Assembly: GCA_016209275.1 (NCBI GenBank)
Contig: JACQWM010000004.1
Coordinates: 1 to 42,242 of the forward strand
Length of the DNA: 42,242 nt
Direction: 5' to 3'
DNA from: Candidatus Omnitrophota bacterium
GTDB lineage: Bacteria; Omnitrophota; Gorgyraeia; Aquiviventales; Aquiviventaceae
A program made the translations under genes and the position numbers. Positions 8,862-17,295 of the stretch are shown here, in pieces (within the stretch, counting starts at the first letter, position 1; each line of letters starts with the position of its first letter). A model generated the notes under the pieces. It made no database searches, was not told where the DNA came from, and was given only the letters and a program-made list of their open reading frames with translations.

Positions 8862-9684
8862 CGTGGTGGGCGTGTCGCGCCATCCAGCATTGGTGCCCTC
8901 GTTGGGGCGGCATCGGGTGTGCGATCTTGCCGAGGCTGAGCCCACACAGCGCCTCTTGCAGGCCGAGCAGCCCGCGCTGATCATTCACGCGCAAGCGCTC
9001 TCGAATGTGGATGAGGCCGAGCAGGATCCCGCGCTGGCGCGTCGCATGAATGTGGAGGCGACGGCGCATCTGGCGCGCGCCATCCAACAGACGGACACGG
9101 TGTTGCTGTATGTCAGCACCGATTATGTGTTCGATGGCGCGAAGGGACGGCCGTATGTGGAGTCGGATGCGCCGCATCCCATCAGCGTCTACGGCCGCAG
9201 CAAGCTCGAGGGCGAGCAGGCGGCCCTGCGGCACTCGCGCGCGATCGTGGCGAGGCCGAGCACGCTGTTTGGCGCCGGCCGGATGAATTTCTGTCATCAG
9301 GTGGCCGAGCGGCTTCGCGCGCATCAACCAGTTGAGGCGTTTCGCGATCAAGTGACCTCGCCGACATTCACTGATGATCTGGCCGCGGAGCTCATCCGAT
9401 TAGGCGAAGCGGCGGTTGCGCGCCATGAGGGATTCACCCCGCGCATCTACCATCTGGCGAATGCCGGAGCCTGCAGCCGCCTCGCGTTTGCCCAGCGCAT
9501 TGCCGCGCTGATGGGATGCGACCCGACGCTGGTCCACGCGATTCCAATGGCAGCGCTTCAGCGGCCAGCACCTCGGCCAGCCTATTCCGCGCTGGCCACG
9601 GAACACGAAACGACAGGAAGGAGTTTGCGATCATGGGACGAAGCCCTCATCGCGTATCTGCGCCAGCAGCGCTGGCTGAATTAG
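8788..9684 (+). CDS. rmlD: dTDP-4-dehydrorhamnose reductase (RmlD)
   Basis: This 298-residue SDR reduces dTDP-4-keto-L-rhamnose to dTDP-L-rhamnose, closing the pathway. The GTG start at 8788 gives MKILITGSTGLLGQAL with an intact nucleotide-binding motif. STDYVFDG and YGRSKLEGE carry the family signature and the Tyr/Lys pair. The length is usual for RmlD. It begins 74 bases inside rmlB and ends 52 bases inside the next gene, unusually deep overlaps on both sides. Rhamnose donors are used in O-antigen or other surface glycans; no rhamnosyltransferase is seen here. Confidence 0.92.
   Translation: MKILITGSTGLLGQALIKLLAQHPDVVGVSRHPALVPSLGRHRVCDLAEAEPTQRLLQAEQPALIIHAQALSNVDEAEQDPALARRMNVEATAHLARAIQQTDTVLLYVSTDYVFDGAKGRPYVESDAPHPISVYGRSKLEGEQAALRHSRAIVARPSTLFGAGRMNFCHQVAERLRAHQPVEAFRDQVTSPTFTDDLAAELIRLGEAAVARHEGFTPRIYHLANAGACSRLAFAQRIAALMGCDPTLVHAIPMAALQRPAPRPAYSALATEHETTGRSLRSWDEALIAYLRQQRWLN
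9615..9623 (+). promoter_or_regulatory. Ribosome binding site fixing the WbpA-like start
   Basis: AGGAAGGAG lies nine bases before the ATG at 9633, inside the 3' end of rmlD. It selects that ATG over an open upstream extension of 39 codons, whose residues are low-complexity Ser/Ala and lack likeness to the family. Confidence 0.75.
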
Positions 9685-10979
9685 CCGAACGCATCCGCAG
9701 CCGCACGGCCCGCATCGGCGTCATCGGCCTGGGGTATGTGGGCCTGCCGCTGGCCGTTGAGTTTGCGAAAGAAGGATTTGCCGTCACCGGGATCGATCTC
9801 GATCGCTCCCGCGTTGAGGGGGTGAACAGCGCGCGCTCCTACATTCTTGATGTCTCCGACCGGGAGCTGGCGGCGGTGCGCAAGCCGCATCGCCTGCAGG
9901 CCACCGGCTCCTTTGATGCCCTCAGCGATCAGGATGCGGTGATCATTTGCGTGCCCACCCCGCTGCGCAAGACGCGCGAACCTGACATGTCGTACATTAT
10001 TTCCGCCTCGCAGGAAATCGCCAAGCGGGTGCATCGGGGGATGCTGATTGTTCTGGAAAGCACGACCTATCCCGGCACGACCGAGGAAGTCATTCTCCCC
10101 GCCTTGGAAGCGCAAGGGCTGACGGTGGGAAGAGATTTCTGTCTGGCCTTTTCGCCGGAGCGGATCGATCCGGGTAATCCGACCTTCATGACGCGGAACA
10201 TCCCCAAGGTCATCGGTGGCATTACCGAGCGCTGCACGGCCATGGCGCAAGCGCTCTACAGCGCGATCATCCAGCAGACGGTGCCGGTCTCAAGTGCCAA
10301 GTCCGCCGAGATGGTGAAATTGCTGGAGAACACCTTCCGCGCCGTGAATATCGGGTTGGTCAATGAAATGGCGCTGATTTGCGATCGCCTCGGCATCGAC
10401 GTGTGGGAAGTGATCGAGGCGGCGAAGACCAAGCCGTTCGGCTTCATGCCGTTTTATCCAGGCCCTGGAATCGGAGGGCACTGTATCCCCAGCGACCCGG
10501 TCTATCTGGCCTGGAAGGTGCGCGTGCACGGCTTCGAGGCGCGGTTCATCGAGCTGGCCTCGCAGATCAACGGCGCGATGCCTGAGCACGTGGTGAACCG
10601 CGTGGTGCAGGCGCTCAATGACCGGCGCAAAGCCATGAAGGGTGCGACCATCCTGCTGCTGGGGTTGGCGTATAAACGCGACGTGGGGGACCTGCGGGAC
10701 TCTCCGGCCTTTGATGTCGCGCGGCTGTTGCATGAACGCGGGGCGCGGGTGACCTATCACGATCCGTTTGTTCCCTCGGTGCCACTGAACGGGGCGACCG
10801 CCCGCTCGGTCGCACTCACGGCGGCCACGCTGCGCTCGGCGCATTGCGCGGTCCTCCTCACCAATCATTCCAGGGTGGACTATGACCTGGTGTTGCGTTA
10901 TGCGCCCGTCATCGTCGACACCCGCAACCATCTTCGGCAGTTTTCCGGGGGCAAGAGCCAGAAGGTGATCACACTGTAA
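9633..10979 (+). CDS. wbpA: UDP-N-acetylhexosamine 6-dehydrogenase (WbpA/WecC family)
   Basis: This 448-residue NAD-dependent enzyme should oxidise UDP-GlcNAc or UDP-ManNAc to the uronate. Evidence: the motif VIGLGYVGLPLAVEFA near residue 28, STTYPGTTEEV, the FSPERIDPGN signature that separates this family from UDP-glucose dehydrogenases, and catalytic C284 in GIGGHCIPSDP. The C-terminal domain has LGLAYKRDVGDLRDSPA. WbpA (GlcNAc) and WecC (ManNAc) types are hard to split by eye; the neighbouring epimerase, DegT aminotransferase and distant Gfo/Idh/MocA gene would suit a WbpA-B-E-like path to a 2,3-diamino uronic acid. The start is set by the strong ribosome binding site at 9615. Confidence 0.9.
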   Translation: MGRSPHRVSAPAALAELAERIRSRTARIGVIGLGYVGLPLAVEFAKEGFAVTGIDLDRSRVEGVNSARSYILDVSDRELAAVRKPHRLQATGSFDALSDQDAVIICVPTPLRKTREPDMSYIISASQEIAKRVHRGMLIVLESTTYPGTTEEVILPALEAQGLTVGRDFCLAFSPERIDPGNPTFMTRNIPKVIGGITERCTAMAQALYSAIIQQTVPVSSAKSAEMVKLLENTFRAVNIGLVNEMALICDRLGIDVWEVIEAAKTKPFGFMPFYPGPGIGGHCIPSDPVYLAWKVRVHGFEARFIELASQINGAMPEHVVNRVVQALNDRRKAMKGATILLLGLAYKRDVGDLRDSPAFDVARLLHERGARVTYHDPFVPSVPLNGATARSVALTAATLRSAHCAVLLTNHSRVDYDLVLRYAPVIVDTRNHLRQFSGGKSQKVITL

Positions 10980-11941
10980 TGTCACGCTATCTCGTCACAG
11001 GCGGGGCGGGGTTCATCGGCTCGCATGTCGTCGATGCGCTGCTGCGCGCCGGGCATCAGGTGCGCGTGCTCGATAATCTCTCCACCGGCACGCTCGACAA
11101 TCTCTCTGAGAGCCGCTCGCGCATCGAATTCATTGAAGGCGACATTCGGGATCGCGCCATCGTGGCCGCGACCTGCCAGGGCATCGACGCCATCATCCAT
11201 GAAGCCGCCTGGCGCAGCGTGCCGAAGTCGATGGCGGATCCGTATGGGTATATGGAGGTCAATGTCTTAGGGACCGTCAATCTGTTCGACGCGGCCTGCG
11301 CTGCGCGGGTGAAGCGAGTGGTCTGCGTGTCCTCCAGTTCCGTGTATGGGGAAGCCAAGACGATGCCGCTGCGGGAGGATCATCCCGCGGCACCGATTTC
11401 GCCCTACGCCGCCTCGAAGCTGGCGGATGAGCTGCTCTGCGGCATGTTTTCGCGCGCCTTTCACTTGGAAACCGTGGCGGTGCGCTATTTCAATGTCTTC
11501 GGCCCGCGGCAAAGCCTGGAAAATGATTACGCCGTGGTGATTCCAAAATTCATCGACTGCCTGTTGCGGAAAGAACCCGCGCCTATTTATGGCGATGGCC
11601 GCCAAACGCGCGATTTTACGTATGTCGAGAACGTCGTCGACGCTACGGTGTTGGCCTCAACAGTCCCCGGGGTCAGCGGCGAGGTGTTCAACGTGGCTCT
11701 TGGCGAAGAGCATTCCGTGCTGGAGTTGTGGGAAGCTCTCAATCGGATTTTCGGCCTGCAGATCGCGCCGTCCTTCCAACCGCCCCGTCCCGGGGATGTG
11801 TATCGAACGCTCGCTGACCCGTCAAAGGCCAACAGCCGTTTGGGTTGGCAGGGCCGAGTTCAGTTTACCGAAGGCCTGCGTCGCACGGTGGAGTGGTTCC
11901 GGGCTCATCAGTCAACTCATGCCGCAGATTCCCTTCATTGA
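10979..11941 (+). CDS. NAD-dependent sugar epimerase (UDP-GlcNAc/GlcNAcA 4-epimerase-like SDR)
   Basis: This 320-residue extended SDR resembles UDP-glucose and UDP-N-acetylglucosamine 4-epimerases. It has [16 protein letters not shown] in the cofactor-discriminating loop, SSSSVYG, and the catalytic pair in SPYAASK. The phrase AVRYFNVFGPRQ is frequent in the WbpP/TviC group, which acts on N-acetylated sugars and their uronates. Its TAATG junction with the WbpA-like gene suggests they act in succession, for example giving UDP-GalNAcA. The substrate is inference. It overlaps the next gene by 23 bases. Confidence 0.85.
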   Translation: MSRYLVTGGAGFIGSHVVDALLRAGHQVRVLDNLSTGTLDNLSESRSRIEFIEGDIRDRAIVAATCQGIDAIIHEAAWRSVPKSMADPYGYMEVNVLGTVNLFDAACAARVKRVVCVSSSSVYGEAKTMPLREDHPAAPISPYAASKLADELLCGMFSRAFHLETVAVRYFNVFGPRQSLENDYAVVIPKFIDCLLRKEPAPIYGDGRQTRDFTYVENVVDATVLASTVPGVSGEVFNVALGEEHSVLELWEALNRIFGLQIAPSFQPPRPGDVYRTLADPSKANSRLGWQGRVQFTEGLRRTVEWFRAHQSTHAADSLH

Positions 11942-13037
11942 TCTTCGTGCCCAATATCTCTCGATTAAGCCGGAGATCGATGCGGCCATCGCCCGGGTCG
12001 TGGACAGCGGCCAGTTTGTGCTCGGGCCTGAGGGGGAAGCGCTTGAGCAGGAGCTTGCCGCCTATTGCGGCACGCGCCACGCGGCGGCGGTCGCCTCAGG
12101 GACCGACGCGCTGATCCTCTCGCTTCGAGCCTGCGGGATCGGGCCGGGCGATGAAGTCATCACCACGGCCTATACCTTTGCGGCGACCGTTGAGGCGATC
12201 CTGCTCGTCGGGGCGACCCCGGTGCTCGTCGATATCGATCCGAAGATCTGCACGCTTGATCTGAACCAGGCGGCCGCCGCCGCAACCCCTAAGACAAAAG
12301 CGATCATCCCGGTCCATCTCTACGGGCATCCCTGTGCGATGCTTGAGCTGATGACGATGGCCAGACAACGAGGCTGGCGGGTCATCGAAGACTGCGCCCA
12401 AGCGATCGGGGCAACCGTGCAGGGGCGGCGCGTTGGCAGCTTCGGCGATGCCGGCTGCCTGAGCTTCTATCCGACGAAAAATCTCGGCGGCTATGGCGAC
12501 GGCGGCATGGTCGTGACCAACGATGCGAAGATGGCCGAGCAGGTGCGCGTATTGCGCAATCACGGGGGGCGCGAACGGTACCAGCATCTGGCGCTTGGCA
12601 CCAACAGCCGGTTGGATGAATTGCAGGCCGCCGTCCTCCGCGTGAAATTGCGTCATTTGGACGCCTGGACGCAGGCGCGGAAGACGCATGCCGCAGCGTA
12701 TGCCAACGCCTTAACGGCGGCAAAGCTGGAGGATGCGACGCTGCCCAGCACGTTGCCCGGCTATGGCCATGTCTATCATCTGTATGTCATCCAAACGCCT
12801 CATCGCGATCGCGCGCAACAGCATTTGGCAGAGCAGGGCATTGCGACACAAGTCGCCTACCCCTCAGCGCTCTGCGACCAGCCCGCGTTTCGTGAACCGT
12901 CGGTGCGATGCGCGCCGTGTCCCATCGCGCGTCGCGTGGCCCAGCGCGTCCTGGCCTTGCCGATGTATCCTGAGCTGAGTGATGAGCAGATTGAGCGCGT
13001 CGTCAAAACATTAGCCGAAAGTCTTAAGACGAATTGA
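11919..13037 (+). CDS. DegT/DnrJ/EryC1 PLP-dependent sugar aminotransferase
   Basis: This 372-residue protein should transfer an amino group from glutamate to a keto-sugar nucleotide. Family marks: IPFIDLRAQY at the N-terminus, SGTDAL in the phosphate-binding loop, the EDCAQAIGA segment, and the Schiff-base lysine K187 in FYPTKNLGGYGDGG. The ATG at 11919 gives the usual N-terminus; an open extension upstream to 11589 is only an out-of-frame reading of the epimerase gene. Within the WbpA/epimerase context a WbpE-like 3-amination is a fair guess. The TGA stop is part of the heptamer repeat that follows. Contrast the second DegT protein at 17966, which lacks the lysine. Confidence 0.9.
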   Translation: MPQIPFIDLRAQYLSIKPEIDAAIARVVDSGQFVLGPEGEALEQELAAYCGTRHAAAVASGTDALILSLRACGIGPGDEVITTAYTFAATVEAILLVGATPVLVDIDPKICTLDLNQAAAAATPKTKAIIPVHLYGHPCAMLELMTMARQRGWRVIEDCAQAIGATVQGRRVGSFGDAGCLSFYPTKNLGGYGDGGMVVTNDAKMAEQVRVLRNHGGRERYQHLALGTNSRLDELQAAVLRVKLRHLDAWTQARKTHAAAYANALTAAKLEDATLPSTLPGYGHVYHLYVIQTPHRDRAQQHLAEQGIATQVAYPSALCDQPAFREPSVRCAPCPIARRVAQRVLALPMYPELSDEQIERVVKTLAESLKTN

Positions 13038-13149
13038 CGATTGACGATTTTCGATTGACGATTAATTTTTTGAATTTTCGATTGCCAATTGTCAATCGTC
13101 AATCGCACATCGACAATTAATCGACAATCGTAACTCGATAATCGAAAAT
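13033..13149. repeat. Inverted heptamer-repeat element, site 3 (ATTGNCG)
   Basis: Units ATTGACG, ATTGACG, ATTTTCG, ATTGACG run from 13033 to 13060, then an AT-rich centre, ATTTTCG and ATTGCCA (13074-13087). The inverse set follows: CGTCAAT (13097), CGACAAT (13111 and 13122), CGTAACT, CGATAAT, CGAAAAT (13129-13149). The first unit contributes the stop codon of the upstream aminotransferase gene. The last unit, CGAAAAT, is also the last unit of site 2; it ends seven bases before the lhgO ATG. The element fills the whole gap between the two genes. Confidence 0.85.
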
Positions 13150-13156
13150 TCCTCTT

Positions 13157-14407
13157 ATGGCTTATGATGATGTGATCATTGTCGGCGGCGGCATCGTCGG
13201 GTTGGCGACGGCGATGGAGCTGCTGGGCCAGCAGCCCGGTCTTGCCCTCGCCGTGCTCGAGAAAGAGCCGCAGGTTGCCGCGCATCAAACAGCTCATAAC
13301 AGCGGCGTCATCCACTCTGGCTTGTATTATCGTCCCGGGTCGCTCAAGGCTCAGACCTGCGTGGCCGGGGCGACGTTGCTCATCGAGTTTTGCCGGCAGC
13401 ACGCCATTCCCTTTGAGATGTGCGGCAAGCTCGTGGTGGCCACCCAGGCCTCCGAGCTGCCGAGGCTTCAGACGCTCTATGAGCGCGGCATCGCGAATGG
13501 CGTGGCCGGGCTGCGGCGGATCGGCCCGGAAGAAATCCGCGAGCTCGAACCGCATGCGCGCGGCATCGCCGCCCTCCATGTGCCCAGCGCCGGGTTGGTG
13601 GACTACGGGCAGGTGGCTGAGGCGATGGCCTCGGTCATTCGCCAGCGCGGAGGCGTGATCCAGTGCTCAACGCGCGTGACGGGAATCGCCCGGCGGGGAA
13701 GCGAGTGGGTGCTGCAAACGACGCAGGGCGAGTGCCGCGCGCCATATGTGATCACGTGCGGGGGATTGCAGTCCGATCGGCTTGCGCGCTCCGCGGACGG
13801 ATCATCGGACGTGCAGATCGTTCCGTTCCGCGGGGAGTATTACGATGTGAGGCCGCAGCGGCGGTATCTAGTGAAGCATATGATTTATCCGGTGCCGGAC
13901 CCGGCCATGCCGTTCCTCGGCGTGCACTTCACCCGGTCCATCCACGGCGGGGTGCACGCGGGCCCGAACGCGGTGCTGGCATGGAAGCGGGAAGGATATC
14001 GCAAGACCGATGTCAGCCTCCCGGATCTGGCCTCGATGCTCGGGTTCCCAGGATTTTGGCGCATGAGCCGCACCCAGTGGCGCACCGGGCTCCATGAAGC
14101 GTATCGATCATGGAGCCGACGGGCATTTGTCCGAGCCTTGCAGCGGTTGGTGCCCGAGATTCAAGAGCGCGACGTCACGCCCAATGGCAGCGGCGTGCGG
14201 GCCCAAGCGGTTGACCAGCAGGGAAGACTGCTGGATGACTTTGATATCGCCACCGCCATCAACGCCGTCCACGTCCGCAACGTGCCTTCGCCCGCCGCCA
14301 CCGCCTCCATCCGCATCGGCCAGCACATCACGCAGATGGTGGCCAGCGCGTTCGGTTTGGACGCCGGAGTTCGGCTTGACGCAGCCAGGACGGGTAGGCT
14401 ACAGTAA
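13157..14407 (+). CDS. lhgO: L-2-hydroxyglutarate oxidase (LhgO), FAD-dependent
   Basis: This 416-residue flavoprotein of the DAO family should oxidise L-2-hydroxyglutarate to 2-oxoglutarate, feeding electrons to the quinone pool. FAD-binding motif GGGIVG is at residues 10-15; AHNSGVIHSGLYYRPGSLKA and VPFRGEYYDV are strongly typical of LhgO, as is HAGPNAVLAWKREGY. Length fits (about 400). Its presence inside a sugar locus is the odd part. A plausible link is WbpB-type Gfo/Idh/MocA sugar oxidases, some of which recycle NADH by reducing 2-oxoglutarate to 2-hydroxyglutarate; a Gfo/Idh/MocA gene is at 23807. This link is inference, and the stereochemistry must match. Confidence 0.9.
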   Translation: MAYDDVIIVGGGIVGLATAMELLGQQPGLALAVLEKEPQVAAHQTAHNSGVIHSGLYYRPGSLKAQTCVAGATLLIEFCRQHAIPFEMCGKLVVATQASELPRLQTLYERGIANGVAGLRRIGPEEIRELEPHARGIAALHVPSAGLVDYGQVAEAMASVIRQRGGVIQCSTRVTGIARRGSEWVLQTTQGECRAPYVITCGGLQSDRLARSADGSSDVQIVPFRGEYYDVRPQRRYLVKHMIYPVPDPAMPFLGVHFTRSIHGGVHAGPNAVLAWKREGYRKTDVSLPDLASMLGFPGFWRMSRTQWRTGLHEAYRSWSRRAFVRALQRLVPEIQERDVTPNGSGVRAQAVDQQGRLLDDFDIATAINAVHVRNVPSPAATASIRIGQHITQMVASAFGLDAGVRLDAARTGRLQ

Positions 14408-14413
14408 CGCGAC

Positions 14414-15349
14414 ATGCGCATCCTCTTGACCGGCGGGGCGGGGTTTATTGGATCGCATCTGTGCGATCGCTTGATCGCCGAAGGGCATCAGGTGGTGTGC
14501 GTGGATAATTTTCTCACCGGGCAGCAATCCAATATCGCGCATCTGCTCTCGAAGCCCGCGTTTGCCCTCAGCCGGCACGACATCACGCAACCCCTCCCAC
14601 TCTCAGGCTCCCTGGAGTACGTGCTGCACTTCGCCTCTCCCGCAAGCCCTGTCGATTATCTCAAGCACGGCGTGGAAACGCTGCTGGTTGGATCGCTGGG
14701 AACCCTCAACGCGCTCGAGATCGCCAAAGCCAAGCGCGCGAAATTTCTGCTGGCCTCCACCTCGGAAGTCTACGGCGACCCTGACGTGCATCCGCAACCG
14801 GAAACCTATTGGGGCCATGTCAACCCGGTCGGGCCGCGCAGCGTGTACGACGAAGCCAAGCGGTTCGCCGAAGCCTTGACCATGGCCTACCATCGCACCC
14901 ACGGCGTGGATACTCGAATCATTCGGGTGTTCAACACGTATGGGCCGCGCATGAGACTGGATGATGGCCGGGCCGTGCCAACATTTATTTGGCAAGCCAT
15001 GAAGGGGGAACCCCTGACGGTCTACGGCCAAGGCGCACAGACCAGGAGTTTCTGCTATATCGACGATCTCATCGAGGGGATCCGCAAGCTCATGGACAGC
15101 GACATTCACGATCCGGTCAATCTGGGCAACCCGGATGAGCGGACGATGCTCGACATCGCGCAAAAAATCATCGCGCAGTTTCCCGGAACGAAGAGCCGGA
15201 TCGAGTTTCGCCCGCTGCCCATCGATGATCCCAAGCAGCGCCGGCCGGATTTGACGCGCGCCAAGACGCTGCTGCAGTGGCAGCCGCGCACGACCCTGGA
15301 TGAAGGGCTCGCCAAGACCATCGCCTGGTTCCGCGCCGCAGCGCCATGA
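14414..15349 (+). CDS. uxs: UDP-glucuronate decarboxylase (UDP-xylose synthase)
   Basis: This 311-residue SDR should convert UDP-glucuronate to UDP-xylose with NAD+ recycled internally. The signature is clear: [15 protein letters not shown], the [12 protein letters not shown] loop, the [20 protein letters not shown] stretch, and [17 protein letters not shown] with the catalytic Tyr/Lys and the Arg typical of decarboxylases. [11 protein letters not shown] follows. It uses the product of ugd at 5158. It lies six bases after lhgO and its stop overlaps the next ATG (ATGA), which couples it to the GT-C glycosyltransferase; xylose could be that enzyme's sugar, but lipid-linked donors are usual for that fold. 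Confidence 0.93.
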   Translation: MRILLTGGAGFIGSHLCDRLIAEGHQVVCVDNFLTGQQSNIAHLLSKPAFALSRHDITQPLPLSGSLEYVLHFASPASPVDYLKHGVETLLVGSLGTLNALEIAKAKRAKFLLASTSEVYGDPDVHPQPETYWGHVNPVGPRSVYDEAKRFAEALTMAYHRTHGVDTRIIRVFNTYGPRMRLDDGRAVPTFIWQAMKGEPLTVYGQGAQTRSFCYIDDLIEGIRKLMDSDIHDPVNLGNPDERTMLDIAQKIIAQFPGTKSRIEFRPLPIDDPKQRRPDLTRAKTLLQWQPRTTLDEGLAKTIAWFRAAAP

Positions 15350-17163
15350 CCACGACTGTTGCTGAATTGCCGAGGAAGACTCCACCCCGCATCTCCGTCG
15401 GGCGCGCGGCGCTGGCGGTCTGTGCCGGCGTCGGCTTGTGCGCCGTGGTGCTCGCCGAGGTGTGGTGGTGGCGCGGCGGCCTGGTGCGGCTGTCGCTGCC
15501 GATCGCCGATGAGCGCGGATTTCCGCTGCCGGTGCTGTATTGGGCGAGTGTCGCACTCTACACGCTGGCCTACAATGCGCTCCTCGGCGCTCGTCGGAGC
15601 CTAGCGGATGCCGTCCGGTTAGGGTTTGGCGTGCATCTGTCCGCGCTGCTGGCGACGCTGGTCTGGCAGATGACGTCCCAGCACGGTCTGGAGCTTTCCA
15701 TCTGGTATGTGCGCTATTGGCAGGTGTTCTGGATCATGGCGCTGGCCATCGGCCTGGTGTGGACGATCCGCTTCATGGCGGCCTGGCGGCAGGCTGCTCC
15801 CGGGGCGGCGGATGGCTACCTGATGCCACTGGTGATCAGCTATGCGGGGTTTTGGGTCTCATCGGCTGCGCTCAATCCCTGGGTGACGCTCTTGGCCACG
15901 GCATTGGGGTTGTGTGCGGCGATCGCCACAGGAGTGGCACGAGTGGCAACAGGCGCTGCGCGCCTGCGGCAATGGGTGCGGCGCGAACGCGTGTTTCTGG
16001 CGGGCGTGTTTCTGCTCGCACTTGGTTTTCGGCTGTTCTATACCGTGCGTATCTTGCACAGCCCGGACTTCCTCAACGCAGGTTCCGATGGACCGGCCTA
16101 TGACGCCCTAGCCTGGGCGCTGGCGCAGGGAACGGTTGATCCTCGATGGGGAAACATTCCCATGTTTGCGCCAGGCTATGTCCGATTTTTAGCCGCGGTG
16201 TATCATGTCGCCGGGAGAAACTATTTTCTCGTGTGCGCGCTCCAGTCCCTCATCGGCGCGTCAGCTTGTCTGCTGTTGTATAGCATCGGCAAGCGGCTCT
16301 TCGGTGTCATGGTCGCGCGGGTGGCCGCGGTCTTCGGGGCGCTGAACTTTCCGATGATTTTCGCGGCCGCGTCCATCGGTCACCAGGCGTTGGATCTGTT
16401 TTGGACCTTGCTCGTGGTCTGGTGCCTGGTGCGGTATGTCCAGCAGCCGGCGCGCTGGGGCCGGTGGATGTTGGGGATTGGCGCCTTGCTCGGCTGGGCC
16501 ACGGTGACCCGCGAGGGCAATGGCGTCTTCTGGCTCGGGCTGCTCGGATGGTTGATGCTCGGCATGTCGCGAGTGGTCGGATGGCGCAAGGCGCTGTGGC
16601 ACGCGGCGATGCTCTCCGTCGGATTTCTCGTGGTGCTCTCGCCGTTTGTCGCCGGGAAGGGGGGCGGCTTGCGGGGCCGCATGGGCGCGCAGTGGATGAT
16701 CAATCCCAATTCATCCGCGCAGGTTCGGACCTGGTTTAATCCATGGACGGATCCGGTCGCCGCCCGGGAGCGACTTCGGCAGCAGCCGATCACTGTCCTC
16801 GTCAAGGTGACGCAGGAGGTCATCGGAAATTTCAAAGCGCTATGTTTGAATCAAGGCTACGGGTCATTTGATCCGGTGTTTCTTCTGCGGCGCAGCACCT
16901 ATTATTACGGCCTGTGGAGCTATGCCTATGTGTTGGCGTTTATCGGCTTATTTCGCGTGCTCGCGCAATCGATCCGCTCGCCCACGCAGAGGCTGGGATG
17001 GTGGCTGATTCTGCTCGTGCTGGTGTGCCGCTCGCTGCCGCATCTGTTTTTTGAATCCGCCTACCGCCATCGCGTGCCCATGGAGCCGTATGTGATTTTG
17101 CTGGCCGCCTATGGTCTTTTTCAGTTGACAAAACGGTCAGATCGGATAGAGTATCATCCGTAA
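15346..17163 (+). CDS. GT-C fold membrane glycosyltransferase (GT39/ArnT-like)
   Basis: This 605-residue inner-membrane protein has roughly fifteen hydrophobic segments. The first five (about residues 20-205) form an N-terminal membrane block; the GT-C core seems to begin at about residue 216 with [16 protein letters not shown], followed by a polar loop with [18 protein letters not shown] that carries the acidic residue expected for metal or donor binding. [16 protein letters not shown] and [16 protein letters not shown] near the end are typical of PMT/ArnT-like proteins. Such enzymes use polyprenyl-phosphate sugars and act on the periplasmic side. Acceptor and sugar are unknown. It ends the first block of the locus. 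Confidence 0.85.
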   Translation: MTTTVAELPRKTPPRISVGRAALAVCAGVGLCAVVLAEVWWWRGGLVRLSLPIADERGFPLPVLYWASVALYTLAYNALLGARRSLADAVRLGFGVHLSALLATLVWQMTSQHGLELSIWYVRYWQVFWIMALAIGLVWTIRFMAAWRQAAPGAADGYLMPLVISYAGFWVSSAALNPWVTLLATALGLCAAIATGVARVATGAARLRQWVRRERVFLAGVFLLALGFRLFYTVRILHSPDFLNAGSDGPAYDALAWALAQGTVDPRWGNIPMFAPGYVRFLAAVYHVAGRNYFLVCALQSLIGASACLLLYSIGKRLFGVMVARVAAVFGALNFPMIFAAASIGHQALDLFWTLLVVWCLVRYVQQPARWGRWMLGIGALLGWATVTREGNGVFWLGLLGWLMLGMSRVVGWRKALWHAAMLSVGFLVVLSPFVAGKGGGLRGRMGAQWMINPNSSAQVRTWFNPWTDPVAARERLRQQPITVLVKVTQEVIGNFKALCLNQGYGSFDPVFLLRRSTYYYGLWSYAYVLAFIGLFRVLAQSIRSPTQRLGWWLILLVLVCRSLPHLFFESAYRHRVPMEPYVILLAAYGLFQLTKRSDRIEYHP

Positions 17164-17180
17164 CGTTCAGTCCATGAACG
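17164..17180. promoter_or_regulatory. Candidate operator O1 (CGTTCA-N5-TGAACG)
   Basis: CGTTCA, five bases GTCCA, TGAACG: a perfect 6-bp inverted repeat starting directly after the stop of the glycosyltransferase gene. The same half sites with the same five-base spacing recur at 17270-17286, 106 bp away centre to centre. Spacing of about ten helical turns would place a dimeric repressor on the same DNA face at both sites. No T-run follows, which argues against a terminator. Confidence 0.55.
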
Positions 17181-17268
17181 GGAACCTTCCTCGTACGTAC
17201 TTCGGCCAGTCTTGCGAGCGCTCTCAATAAATGCTGCTCTATCATTGGATGATCGTGGTGGGTGCAAG

Positions 17269-17287
17269 GCGTTCAACCATTGAACGC
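17269..17287. promoter_or_regulatory. Candidate operator O2 (GCGTTCAA-CCA-TTGAACGC)
   Basis: A perfect palindrome with 8-bp arms and a 3-base centre; its inner part matches O1 as CGTTCA-N5-TGAACG. It ends eight bases before the ATG of the winged-helix regulator, overlapping where the ribosome binding site would be. Binding here would block the regulator gene, consistent with autoregulation. As RNA it could also form a hairpin hiding the start. Confidence 0.6.
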
Positions 17288-17295
17288 GTGGGCGG

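Noticed and set aside
11589-11918. 110-codon N-terminal extension of the aminotransferase gene
   Set aside because: It reads the epimerase gene out of frame and has no likeness to DegT proteins; the family N-terminus begins at 11919.
17269-17287. Terminator hairpin
   Set aside because: No T-run, sited eight bases before a start codon, and matched by a second copy with the same spacing; an operator explains this better.
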